Below, piece by piece: positions 26,501 through 34,233 of a stretch of DNA of 64,000 bases. A program made the position numbers and the translations under genes. Each line of letters opens with the position of its first letter. Positions within the stretch are counted from its first letter, which is position 1. The notes below the pieces were generated by a model. The model saw nothing but the letters and a program-made list of their open reading frames with translations. It had not been told where the DNA came from and ran no database searches. This stretch comes from Nonomuraea fuscirosea (GTDB lineage Bacteria > Actinomycetota > Actinomycetes > Streptosporangiales > Streptosporangiaceae): the NCBI RefSeq assembly GCF_003001935.1, contig NZ_PVNG01000012.1:248001-312000 (forward strand), given 5' to 3'.

Positions 26501-29155
26501 CAGCAGGGCCGGGCTGATCGTGTGGCGGGCCTCGGCGACCGTGCGCAGCCGGTCGGCGTCGAGGTCGGCGATGAAGCTGAGCATGCGCGGGTTCTGCGCC
26601 AGCGCGAGCAGGTCCTCGATCTCGGCCATCAGCGACATGCGGGCGCCGGCCTCGTCGCCGTCGGCGAACCTGTTGGCCAGGTAGGAGCGGATCTGGTCGT
26701 GGGTGAAGTCCTCGACGCCGAGCACCCGCCGCTGCGGCAGCACGCCGACCATCTCGCCGAGCGAGGTCAGCACCTGGCTGTGCGACTTGAAGTGCTGGGT
26801 GCGGCTGGCCACCACGATCTTGGCCTTGTCGTCGGCCGCCGCCAGCAGAGTGGACAGGTGGTCGGCCGCGCGGTCGTAGGTCAGCCGGGTCACCAGCTCG
26901 TCGAACCCGTCGAACAGCAGCACGATCCGGCCCTGCCGGAGCAGGTAGCGGAACGCCTTGAGATCGATCACCTCCTCGCCGTGGCTCGCCAGATGGGCCG
27001 CGACCAGCGCGTCCACCGAGTGGGCCTTGTCGAGGGCGCGCAGCTCGATCAGGATCGGCGTCAGGTGCGGCAGCTCGGCGGGGATGCGGCGGGCCAGCTC
27101 GCGCAGCGCGAACGTCTTGCCGTGGCCGAAGTCGCCCAGCAGCAGCAGGAACCGGCCGTGGTCGGCGGCCAGCAGCCGCATCAGCTCGTCGGTCAGGCCG
27201 TGCTTGACCTGGCTGCCGGGGCGGTCGAGCTCGCGGTAGCGCTGCGGCACGTACAGGTGGGGCGGGTAGCGGCGGTCGTTGGTCAGGCGGGCGGTCTGCT
27301 CGCCGACGTAGCCGCTCAGATCGAGCAGCCCCTGGAACTCGGTGAAGCTGCGCAGCCGTACGCCCTTGCGCATCAGCTCGTCGCGCAGCGCGCGGGAGGC
27401 GGGCGGCCCCTGGTAGACGAGCTCGGCGGGCAGGCCGGCGGCGTGGGCCCGCCGGGCGAACTCGTTCGCGGCCTCCTCGGCCGCGTCGCCCGCGTACGCG
27501 CCGATCATCGTCTGGCGGACGAACCCGTCCTCAGGATGGGTGACCACCAGATGGGTGCCGAACCTGCGGATCCTGGCGCGTTCGTGCCGGGCCTCGCACA
27601 CCTCGGTGATGCGGTCGAGCAGCAGCTCCACCGGGCTCGGCTCGCGTTCGGCCGCCTGGGGCGCGGGCGCGGCGGCGGGCGGGCTCTGGCCGGTGAACGT
27701 GGTCCGCGCGGCCCGCCAGCGTGAGCGGATCAACTCGGGGCGCCCGTCCGGCCGGCCTTCCGGCAGCCAGACGCGCAGCCCGTCGGGGCCGATCTCGACG
27801 ACCTGGTGCCGCCCCGAGCGCGGCGCGGCGATGCGCCCCTCCACGGCGGACCCGGTGGCTGTGCCGCTTCCTGAACCGCCGTGGAGGAGCAGGTTGAGCC
27901 GGTGGCCCAGCAGCCGCTCGAACGTCTGGGCGTCGCGCAGCTCGCCCGGCGGATGGCCGAGCCCGCCGAGGCGCAGCCAGGCGTCCTCCTCGAACTGCCG
28001 CAGCCGCTCGGCGAACCACGCCGCCTGCGCCTCCCCGAGCAGCGCGTACGCGTCGCGTTCCAGATGACTCATCGCCATCGTCGAGTTGAGCCCCGCCACG
28101 ACCACCTTCAGATCGGGGATCTCGAACAGCGTCCACGGCTGCGCGGCGTCGAACACGCGGTCGTCCAGCCCCTGGTAGACCTCGCCGAACAGCTTCGCGA
28201 AGTGCCGCCACTTGGGCCAGTAGGGGGGCTGCGGGCTGACGTCGTCGGCCTCGCAGGTCATGAAGTACGCGCTCGCGGCGGCCTTGGTCACGTCGCGCGG
28301 GCCGGGCAGCAGCACCAGCCGGTGCGGCTCCAGCCCGATCAGCAGCCGCAGGTCGGTGATGAACCGCGTGGCCTGCCCGAACTGCCCGAGACTGCCCGAC
28401 TCGGTCAGGTCGCCGCTGACGACCATGAGATCGGGGCGGGGCATGCCGCGGTCGTACATGGCGGTCAGATCGGCCCAGATGTGCGCCTGCATGTCCTCCG
28501 GCGTGAACGGGTCGCCGGGGTCGGGCAGCGCCCGGCCGAACCTGGGGCCGCCGATGTGCAGCACGCTGATCGACTCGCGCCCGCGGTCGTCGCCCGCCGC
28601 CGGCGGGAACTTCGGCGCCGTCACCGGCGAGCGCCGCGTCCTGGCCCGCTCGGCGGGCGGCGGCAGCGACGGCGGGGACGGCGGCACCTGGGAGCCGTCG
28701 GGGAAGGCCGGCGCGGCCTCCGGCTTGGCCCGGCCGGACATCGCCTCCCTGACCCGGCTCAGCAACTGCGCCCTGGCCTGCCCCGGGTCGGTGACCCCGA
28801 GCAGGTCGACCCACGTGATCGTGGACAGCAGGCCCTCGACCTGGACGTCCTCCAGCCTGATCGTGACGAGCTTGTTGGACGGGTTGTCGGGGTCGGCGCG
28901 CAGCGCGGCCTGCCACTCCATGCGCCCGTAGCGGGAGCCGAGATAGTTGCGCGAGAGCACGGCCACGACCAGCTGCGCCTCGCTGACCCCGCGGTCCATG
29001 AAGTCGATGAAGTTGGTGCCGGGCACGAAGTCCCACGCCTGGATCATGGTCTTGTAGCCGGCCGCCTCCAGCTCCCAGGCGATCCAGGTCGCCCATGCCG
29101 TGTCGGCGGGGGAGTAGCTGACGAAGATCTCGGTCGGCCTGCCGTCACGTGCCAT
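23558..29155 (-). CDS. TIR / metallophosphoesterase-like / NACHT / pentapeptide / WD40 protein
   Basis: A 1865-residue STAND-class protein. Residues 8-140 are a TIR domain (IFVSYSPAD; Glu80 in YGRMEWQ at the NADase catalytic position). Residues 195-430 have the calcineurin phosphoesterase layout with nearly every metal ligand replaced. Residues 508-615 resemble a degenerate nuclease-like fold. NACHT NTPase from about 640: Walker A GDFGHGKT (674-681), Walker B IVLLFDGFDEL (744-754), SRTQHF. Pentapeptide repeats 1053-1145 (A/D-L-x-G/A). Fifteen WD40 repeats 1190-1810, then a conserved tail FWHVVGMSRFELGELDPYLP. By analogy with TIR-STAND immune proteins, the WD40 part would sense a ligand and the NACHT part oligomerise to switch on the TIR. 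ATG 29155 starts six residues before the TIR strand. Confidence 0.9.
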   Translation of the reverse strand: MARDGRPTEIFVSYSPADTAWATWIAWELEAAGYKTMIQAWDFVPGTNFIDFMDRGVSEAQLVVAVLSRNYLGSRYGRMEWQAALRADPDNPSNKLVTIRLEDVQVEGLLSTITWVDLLGVTDPGQARAQLLSRVREAMSGRAKPEAAPAFPDGSQVPPSPPSLPPPAERARTRRSPVTAPKFPPAAGDDRGRESISVLHIGGPRFGRALPDPGDPFTPEDMQAHIWADLTAMYDRGMPRPDLMVVSGDLTESGSLGQFGQATRFITDLRLLIGLEPHRLVLLPGPRDVTKAAASAYFMTCEADDVSPQPPYWPKWRHFAKLFGEVYQGLDDRVFDAAQPWTLFEIPDLKVVVAGLNSTMAMSHLERDAYALLGEAQAAWFAERLRQFEEDAWLRLGGLGHPPGELRDAQTFERLLGHRLNLLLHGGSGSGTATGSAVEGRIAAPRSGRHQVVEIGPDGLRVWLPEGRPDGRPELIRSRWRAARTTFTGQSPPAAAPAPQAAEREPSPVELLLDRITEVCEARHERARIRRFGTHLVVTHPEDGFVRQTMIGAYAGDAAEEAANEFARRAHAAGLPAELVYQGPPASRALRDELMRKGVRLRSFTEFQGLLDLSGYVGEQTARLTNDRRYPPHLYVPQRYRELDRPGSQVKHGLTDELMRLLAADHGRFLLLLGDFGHGKTFALRELARRIPAELPHLTPILIELRALDKAHSVDALVAAHLASHGEEVIDLKAFRYLLRQGRIVLLFDGFDELVTRLTYDRAADHLSTLLAAADDKAKIVVASRTQHFKSHSQVLTSLGEMVGVLPQRRVLGVEDFTHDQIRSYLANRFADGDEAGARMSLMAEIEDLLALAQNPRMLSFIADLDADRLRTVAEARHTISPALLYEEILTSWLAFEERRARVPGSAVALTVGELWRVVTALAVRLWESGESLLGVDELTEIGETLTDLADGQLSAAHAAFRMGSGSLLVRTEEGMFGFIHASVMEWLIARHIATTLDNPVLLSLRPLSALTVEFLCDLADVRALRAWVADPQPDDQAKANAVKIAARLRTPARTDLRGANLKGEDLSARDLREVDLTGADLSETTLAGTNLSRATLREARLVGARLDGAQLTGADLRGADLSGARLARVDLSDAAVEGARWHRAALIDVTGTLPHLPGAAVVPGQPVEVQFAPAGIGVPYGYHFQTSRLPEPIAYSPDGSTLAIGNEDGGVLLCAGGAPVRTLQGHQGRVYAVTFGGGMLATGASDGNVLLWDAMTGEPLRGLRGHPDGVWPVRFDASGELVAAGGGDGVVRVWESATGRLVHELAGHQAPVFTASFGRSSLVIGDSAGVVRVWDLRSGKVRVTLGEHRGSVYRAVHSPDGSLLATGDEAGTVRLWDTASWRLLHELHGHLGSVYCVTFAPDGSLLATGDTAGSVRLWDPSGESRGVHLTHAAAVYQVAFSPDGQLLATGDSDGSVRLQRLGGGQQIELTGHRSSVWPFAFSPDGRQLATSSNDGTVRLWDPGSGQCQRVLRGHGRRISSVRFSADGTMLATSGNDGIVRLWEPRTARRLREFTGTADRLVSASFSPAGPTLATASNDGGVHFWNAATGDYERELHAETEHVWAEAFSPDGNLLATANDDDSVRIWYRPTGRLAGHLTDHRGRVRSIAFSPDGNYVATGCDDKLVRLWHVASGGRVATLEGHTDRVYSVAFSPDGRHLASAGNDGRALLWELRPGQPWQPRLVHTLTHAGGRLWSVAFDASGRSLATGGDDLLVRVWDTATGRPRHTLAGHARRVLSVAYSPAADLLASAGDDGVVILWEGGERRATLLGLAEGWAALAPDGRYKVQGDFAGQFWHVVGMSRFELGELDPYLPGVRQVPLDSPF

Positions 29156-29208
29156 CTGCTCAGTATCCCCCGGGGATGCGGGCACGGGATCGGCATTTTC
29201 CCGGCGGT

Positions 29209-29280
29209 GTGCGGTCGTCCTCGGGTGTCGCGGCTTCCCGCCTTGTGCGATCATCGTCGGGTGTTGCGGCGTCTCGGCGT
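29209..29280. repeat. Two direct repeats of 36 bp
   Basis: GTGCGGTCGTCCTCGGGTGT (from 29209) and GTGCGATCATCGTCGGGTGT (from 29245) start two 36-bp copies that continue with (C/T)GCGGC(T/G)TC. The second copy contains the putative start codon of the permease gene, so the duplication may have copied part of its 5' region. Confidence 0.6.
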
Positions 29281-30433
29281 GCTCGACCTGATCAGGGTCG
29301 GGCTGCTGCTTCTCGGCCTGGTCTTCGTGGCGACCGGGCTGCTGCCCTGGGCCGAGGCGGTCGGGAGCCTCACCGAGATCGGCCCGCTGCTGATCTTCCT
29401 GGTCGCGATCATCCTGCTGGCCGAGCTGACCAAGGAGGCCCAGGTCTTCGACGCCATCGCGGCGAGGATGGCGGTGCTCGGCGGCGGCAATTACGCCGCC
29501 CTCTTCTTTCTTTGTACCGCTTTCGCGTCTTTTGTCACGATATTTCTGAACTTGGACACGACGGCGGTGCTGCTCACCCCGGTCATGCTCGCCCTCGCCC
29601 CCCGCGCCCGCATCGCCGCCCTCCCCCTGGCCATGACCACGATCTGGCTGGCCAACACGGCGAGCCTGCTGCTGCCGGTGTCCAACCTGACGAACCTGCT
29701 CGGCATCAGGAAGATCGGCCTCGACGCCCAGGAGTTCGCCGCCCGCATGTGGGCCCCCCAGATCGCCGCCATCGCGGTCACGATGGCGTTCCTGTGGGCG
29801 TTCTACTGGCGCCGCGGCGAGCGCCGCGACCTGCGCTACACCCCGCCGATCCTGGAGCCCGTGGCCGACCGCGCGCTGTTCGCCGCCGCCTCGGCCGGCT
29901 GCCTGCTGTTCATCGCCCTGCTGCTGTTCAAGGCGCACGTCGCCGTCGCCGCCACCGCCGCGGCGGCCATCGTCCTGGCGGCCTTCCTGCTGCGCGCCCG
30001 CGAACGCCTGACCTGGAGCCTGGTGCCCTGGCAGCTGCTCATCTTCGTGACCGGCCTGTTCCTGGTCGTGCCCACGCTCAGCAACCACGGCCTGTCCGCC
30101 CTCATGACCTGGATGATCGGCGGCGACGGCGACCCCTATCGCGCCGCCGCGGTCGGCGCGGGCCTGTCCAACCTGATCAACAACCTGCCCGCCTACCAGG
30201 CCGTCCAGCTCGTCATCCCGGCCGCCGACCGGGACCTGCTGCTGGCGCTGCTGGTCGGCACCAACGTCGGCCCGGTCGTCACCCCGTGGGCCTCGCTGGC
30301 CACGCTGCTGTGGTTCGAGTCGTGCCGCCGCCACGGGGTCAAGGTCCCGATGCGGCGCTTCCTGCTCACCGGCGCCGGGCTGGCCGTCGTCGGCCTGCTC
30401 GTGACGGTGTGGACGCTGGTCACGTTCGGCTGA
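29261..30433 (+). CDS. ArsB/NhaD-SLC13 superfamily ion transporter
   Basis: A 390-residue membrane protein with about 10-11 helices. It carries the ion-transporter superfamily signature twice: FVTIFLNLDTTAVLLTPVMLAL near residue 90 and, in the second half, GLSNLINNLPAYQAVQLV with TNVGPVVTPWASLATLLW. This is the ArsB/CitM/SLC13 arrangement with two re-entrant Asn-containing hairpins. The substrate could be arsenite, a dicarboxylate or Na+. The start is uncertain; GTG 29261 puts a short basic segment before the first helix. It is divergent from the NACHT/WD40 gene, about 105 bp apart. Confidence 0.82.
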   Translation: MLRRLGVLDLIRVGLLLLGLVFVATGLLPWAEAVGSLTEIGPLLIFLVAIILLAELTKEAQVFDAIAARMAVLGGGNYAALFFLCTAFASFVTIFLNLDTTAVLLTPVMLALAPRARIAALPLAMTTIWLANTASLLLPVSNLTNLLGIRKIGLDAQEFAARMWAPQIAAIAVTMAFLWAFYWRRGERRDLRYTPPILEPVADRALFAAASAGCLLFIALLLFKAHVAVAATAAAAIVLAAFLLRARERLTWSLVPWQLLIFVTGLFLVVPTLSNHGLSALMTWMIGGDGDPYRAAAVGAGLSNLINNLPAYQAVQLVIPAADRDLLLALLVGTNVGPVVTPWASLATLLWFESCRRHGVKVPMRRFLLTGAGLAVVGLLVTVWTLVTFG

Positions 30434-30454
30434 ACGCGCTCAGGGCTCAGGGGC

Positions 30455-30697
30455 TCAGGCGGCGGCCGGCTCGTAGGCGGCGGTGACCGCGTCCAGGGCC
30501 CAGCGCATCCGGCGCACGTACGTCTCGGGGTGGTCGCCGGCCTCCTGCGCCACGTACGCCGCGCACCACGCCGGGTCGCCGCCGCACGCGCACAGCCGCT
30601 CGTCCACGGCCGCGCGGATCCGGTAGGCGGACAGGTCGTCGGACGGCTGCAGGGGGGTGGCGAAGAGCACCTGCGCCAGTTCGGTGGTGGTCATCAT
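30455..30697 (-). CDS. Small conserved actinobacterial hypothetical protein
   Basis: An 80-residue protein, MMTTTELAQVLFATPLQPSD at the start, then RIRAAVDERLCACGGDPAWCAAYVAQEAGDHPETYVRRMRWALDAV in pieces typical of small proteins often annotated as hypothetical in streptomycetes and relatives. Three Cys in LCACGGDPAWC could bind metal, but this is not shown. ATG 30697 is chosen over a longer frame because GAGAGGAG lies 6 nt upstream. It converges with the ion transporter gene, 21 bp apart. Function unknown. Confidence 0.72.
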   Translation of the reverse strand: MMTTTELAQVLFATPLQPSDDLSAYRIRAAVDERLCACGGDPAWCAAYVAQEAGDHPETYVRRMRWALDAVTAAYEPAAA

Positions 30698-30802
30698 GTC
30701 GGGCTCCTCTCCGCGGTGCCGTTTCCGCGGCACTCTCTAATAAGACGTCGAACGGCGGCGAAACTCATCGACAAAAGACACACAATATCCGTGCACTTTT
30801 CC

Positions 30803-31600
30803 TCACCCCAGAAGGGAGAGAAGTGCAGGCATGGAGCGGGGGTGGGCCGCCACGAAGCTGCGCGTCTCCGCGGCGTCCACGCGCTCCTCGTACGGGCCGC
30901 CGTCCAGCGCCCGGATCTCGGCGCCCGCCTCCATCGCCAGCAGCGCCCCCGCGGGCAGGTCGATCACCCCGGCCCGGTAGCCCACGACGCCGTCGATGTC
31001 GCCGCGGGCCAGCATCGCCCACGCCAGCAGCGGCGCCCACAGTTGCAGCACCCGGCGCGCGTCGAGGTCGAGCGCCGTCTTCAGCCGGCGCAGGGTCGGA
31101 TCGTCCCTGGCGACGTCGTACCCCTGGATCCAGGCCAGCAGCGGCCCGCGCGAGTGCGGCCGGTGGACGGCGGTCAGGCGCGCGCCCGACGAGGCCGTCG
31201 CGCCCCGCCCCCGCACGGCCGACCACGTGCACGCCGACACCGGGTCGTGCACCACGCCGACCTGCGGCAGCCCGTCGCGGCACAGCGCCAGGCCCACGAC
31301 GTAGGCGGGCAGCCCGATCGCCACGTTGTTGGTGCCGTCGAGCGGGTCGACCAGCCACGTCCACTCGCCGCCCGCCGCGCCGACCAGCCCCGACTCCTCG
31401 GCGATCACCGTGTGCGACGGGTACGCCGTCAGGATCCGGTCCAGCAGCAGCCGCTCCGAGGCCAGGTCGAGATCGGTGACCACGTCACCCGCGTCGCCCT
31501 TGGCCCGCACGCCCAGTGCCCCCCGCGTGCCCTTCAGCAGCAGCGCGCCGGCCGCCTCCGCGGCCTCGACAGCGATCTTGCGAGCGTGGTCCAGGTCCAT
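30803..31600 (-). CDS. Inositol monophosphatase family phosphatase
   Basis: A 265-residue Mg2+-dependent sugar/nucleotide phosphatase of the IMPase/FBPase/CysQ fold. Metal-binding motifs are AEESG (Glu68, Glu69), WLVDPLDGTNN (Asp85, Asp88) and the C-terminal AGVIDLPAGALLAMEAGA in place of the usual WD-x-A-AG, where Trp is lost but Asp is kept. Substrates of the family include inositol phosphates, histidinol phosphate and 3'-phosphoadenosine 5'-phosphate; which applies here cannot be told. Last gene of a three-gene operon, 12 nt after the cupin gene. Confidence 0.85.
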   Translation of the reverse strand: MDLDHARKIAVEAAEAAGALLLKGTRGALGVRAKGDAGDVVTDLDLASERLLLDRILTAYPSHTVIAEESGLVGAAGGEWTWLVDPLDGTNNVAIGLPAYVVGLALCRDGLPQVGVVHDPVSACTWSAVRGRGATASSGARLTAVHRPHSRGPLLAWIQGYDVARDDPTLRRLKTALDLDARRVLQLWAPLLAWAMLARGDIDGVVGYRAGVIDLPAGALLAMEAGAEIRALDGGPYEERVDAAETRSFVAAHPRSMPALLSLLG

Positions 31601-31612
31601 CGAGGTGCCCTC

Positions 31613-32230
31613 TCAGGTCAGGTGCGCGGTGATCAGGCGCACGGCCGTGGCCGTCTCGCCGGGGTCCAGCGGCTGCCTGGACACGTGGTGGGCGCCGCCG
31701 TGCAGCGGGCCCAGGGACAGGTCGCGGCTGCCGGGGCGGCCACTGCCGAGCGCGATCGTGGCCGCCTCGCCGCCCTCGGGCACGACGCTGCTGTGGAAGA
31801 GGCCGGCGGCCAGCGTGTAGGTGTCGCCGGGCCCGAAGACCTCCACCAGGCCCGTCTCGTGGCGCACGGTGCGGGGGGTGGGCGAGATGCGGTCGCCGTC
31901 GGCGCCGCTGACCACCTCGTAGACCCGGTGCGTGGCGTCCGCGCCGGCGTCGGCGACCACCGCGTGCACGTTGCGCATCTGGCCGTAGAGCACATGGCTG
32001 ACCAGGTCCCAGCTGTGGCAGTGGATCTGCGACGTGGTGCTCTCGGCGTGCGCGAGCGAATCGGACCACAGATGGAGGCATACCCCCTCACCGCCGTCAC
32101 GCTCCAGCGGCAGGCAGACGAATCCCAGCGGATGCCGGACCGCGCCCAGATCGGGCCGGGCCAGCACGTCCAGGGCCCACCGCCTGGCCTCGCCCGCGGC
32201 CAGCACGTCACGTACGCCGGAGTAGCTCAT
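31613..32230 (-). CDS. Cupin-fold protein of unknown function
   Basis: A 205-residue protein with a cupin-like metal site: HCHSWDLVSHVLYGQMRN (two His, one residue apart, followed by a G at the usual distance) and YTLAAGLFHSS for the third His. The layout recalls cysteine dioxygenase-type cupins, but no substrate residues are recognised. The start ATG overlaps the stop of the upstream two-TM gene (ATGA), and the IMPase gene follows closely, so the three are co-translated. It may oxidise or bind a small molecule made or cleared with the IMPase; that is inference. Confidence 0.7.
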   Translation of the reverse strand: MSYSGVRDVLAAGEARRWALDVLARPDLGAVRHPLGFVCLPLERDGGEGVCLHLWSDSLAHAESTTSQIHCHSWDLVSHVLYGQMRNVHAVVADAGADATHRVYEVVSGADGDRISPTPRTVRHETGLVEVFGPGDTYTLAAGLFHSSVVPEGGEAATIALGSGRPGSRDLSLGPLHGGAHHVSRQPLDPGETATAVRLITAHLT

Positions 32231-33267
32231 GACCCGTAGGGATCGACGGCGCGCAACGCCTTGCGGGCGATGTCGACGACGTCACGGCCGTCGTACGACT
32301 TGGGCAGGGGCACCCCGATCCGCTCGAACAGCTCCTGCACCTCCTCGATGGTGGGCTCGTCGCCGAGCGGGACCTTCTTGTACATCTCCAGCGGCACCCG
32401 CCGCGCCTGTTCGAAGCTGAGCCGCAGCTCGGTGTCGCAGTTCTCGTAGTAGAACGTGTCGGCCAGCGCGGTCATCGCCATGTTGGGGTCCTCGACCGTC
32501 ATGATCAGGCGGGTCGTGGACAGGTCCCAGCGGAACGTCGTCATCGTGGCCGACAGGCCGACCCCGATGTCGAGCAGGCCGTAGCGCTGGCGGTGCCAGA
32601 AGGCGGCCAGGATGGTCGCGTACGACTCCTTCCTGGCCCGGTCGGTGGTCCACGTCTCGCCGGTGGCGTCGGGATGGTCCTGCAGCGAACGGCGATAGTG
32701 CGCGTACGTCTCGCACACCTCCGCGTTGGTCGGGTCGATGACCTCGACCCTGACCGTGAGGTGGCGTTTGTCCCTGCGCGCGGCCGCCACGCACGCCGGC
32801 AGCGTCACCGCGCGCAGATAGGTGCCGGTGCCGCCCTTGAAGCTCCACCTGGTCGTGTCCTTACGGGCCTCGGCGTGGGACTGGGCGATCTCCTGACTGC
32901 TTCCCAGCACCCTGACGAGTTCGAGCGCGTCGAGGGCCCGGCGCGTGCTGTGTGCCAGATTCTCCAGCTCCTCCAGCCTGGCCAGGCGCAGCGGGAGCTC
33001 GGCCAGCGCGCCCGAGGTGATCGTCTTCTCCACGGGCGCCTGCCTGACCCGGTCGCGCAGCAGCGCGGTGGCCACCAGCGCCAGGATCACCAGGGTCGCG
33101 GCGGTCACGAGCTGGCGCTGGATGTCCTCGCCCTCGGGGCCGAAGATCTCGTCCGGCATGATGCCCAGCACGCCGACCACGATCGCCAGCCCGAGCGCGA
33201 TGGCGCCGTCCGCGTTGTGCGCCGCCCATGAGGCGGCCTGTCTCAACGCCGCCATGAACCGTGCCAT
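32227..33267 (-). CDS. Two-TM membrane protein with cytoplasmic domain of unknown family
   Basis: A 346-residue protein. Two membrane helices (about 21-37 and 52-70) are followed by a heptad-like segment (LARLEELENLAHSTRRALDALELVRVL) and a compact C-terminal domain (WSFKGGTGTYLRAVTLPAC, LTVRVEVIDPTNAEVCETYAHYR, LSATMTTFRWDLSTTRLIMTVEDPN). I have seen similar domains in actinobacterial hypothetical proteins but know no function. It leads the operon with the cupin and IMPase genes, with an ATGA overlap. The architecture (2TM, coiled coil, soluble domain) resembles membrane-anchored sensors or effectors. Confidence 0.7.
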   Translation of the reverse strand: MARFMAALRQAASWAAHNADGAIALGLAIVVGVLGIMPDEIFGPEGEDIQRQLVTAATLVILALVATALLRDRVRQAPVEKTITSGALAELPLRLARLEELENLAHSTRRALDALELVRVLGSSQEIAQSHAEARKDTTRWSFKGGTGTYLRAVTLPACVAAARRDKRHLTVRVEVIDPTNAEVCETYAHYRRSLQDHPDATGETWTTDRARKESYATILAAFWHRQRYGLLDIGVGLSATMTTFRWDLSTTRLIMTVEDPNMAMTALADTFYYENCDTELRLSFEQARRVPLEMYKKVPLGDEPTIEEVQELFERIGVPLPKSYDGRDVVDIARKALRAVDPYGS

Positions 33268-33425
33268 CGCTCGCCCCGCCGTCCGACGATCAGTCAGTTC
33301 CCGACGTCATGGTAACGACCGCGCCATGCGACTGCCAGCACACGCAAAGGAGTGATCCCCTGTCGGAAGGTGGCCCGGAATATTGCCTCGCCTGCGCGAA
33401 ACCGGCGATTGTAGGATCCGACGGC

Positions 33426-34232
33426 ATGATCATGGATCCGCACCTTCTGCGCTACTACGAGCAGGGCGGCGAGCTGACCAGGTTGCGGCAGGGGCGGGGC
33501 CGGCTGGAGTTCTGGCGTACCCGTGACGTGCTGCTGCGCACGCTGCCGCCGGCGCCGGCGAAGGTGCTCGACGTGGGCGGCGGCACCGGCGCGCACGCCG
33601 AGTGGCTGGCCGCCGAGGGCTACGACGTCGAGGTGATCGATCCCGTGCCGCTGCACGTCGAGGAGGCCGCGGCGCTGCCCGGCGTACGCGCCCGCCTGGG
33701 GGACGCCCGTGACCTGCCCGTCCCCGACGGCGCGGCCGACGTGGCGCTGCTGCTCGGCCCGCTCTACCACCTGCCCGAGCGCGCCGACCGCGTCCGCGCG
33801 CTGCGCGAGGCCCGCCGCGCCGTCCGCGCGGGCGGGCTGGTCGTCTCGGCCTTCATCAGCCGGTACGCGGCCCTGCACGACAGCGTCCGCCTGGGCACGC
33901 TGCCGCTGGACGGGCGGGTGGAGGTCGAGTACCGCACCCTGGAGACCGGGGAGATCGTCTCGGCGCGGGAGGGCGGCTTCCGTGGTTACGGCCATCGTCC
34001 CGAGGAGATCGTCGCCGAGTTCACCGACGCGGGGCTGCCCCGGCCGCGTGTCCACGGCCTGGAGGGCGCGTTCTGGCTCTACGGGGACGTGGACGACTGG
34101 CTGGACGACGACGGGCGGCGCGAGCTGCTGCTCGACGCCGCCCGGCGGCTTGAGTGCGAACCGTCGCTCCTGGGGGTCAGCGGCCACCTGCTGGCCGTGA
34201 CCCCCGCCGTGACCCCAGTAGGAGACCTGTGA
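33426..34232 (+). CDS. Class I SAM-dependent methyltransferase
   Basis: A 268-residue Rossmann-type methyltransferase. Motif I is VLDVGGGTGAHAEWLA, motif II is the acidic VEVIDPVPLHVEEA, motif III GDARDLPVPDGAADVALLLGPLYHL, with the post-motif AVRAGGLVVSAFISRYA. The small-molecule substrate is unknown; it resembles the UbiE/SmtA-like group. ATG 33426 is supported by the -10-like TAGGAT (33412-33417) 8 nt upstream, suggesting a leaderless mRNA; the open frame before it lacks such signals. It is divergent from the two-TM operon and convergent with the Spo0M gene (1-bp gap). Confidence 0.87.
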   Translation: MIMDPHLLRYYEQGGELTRLRQGRGRLEFWRTRDVLLRTLPPAPAKVLDVGGGTGAHAEWLAAEGYDVEVIDPVPLHVEEAAALPGVRARLGDARDLPVPDGAADVALLLGPLYHLPERADRVRALREARRAVRAGGLVVSAFISRYAALHDSVRLGTLPLDGRVEVEYRTLETGEIVSAREGGFRGYGHRPEEIVAEFTDAGLPRPRVHGLEGAFWLYGDVDDWLDDDGRRELLLDAARRLECEPSLLGVSGHLLAVTPAVTPVGDL

Positions 34233-34233
34233 C

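Noticed and set aside
29261..30433. Considering the ion transporter as a partner of the TIR-NACHT protein
   Set aside because: It is divergent, has its own typical family features and nothing shows co-regulation. Adjacency alone is weak.
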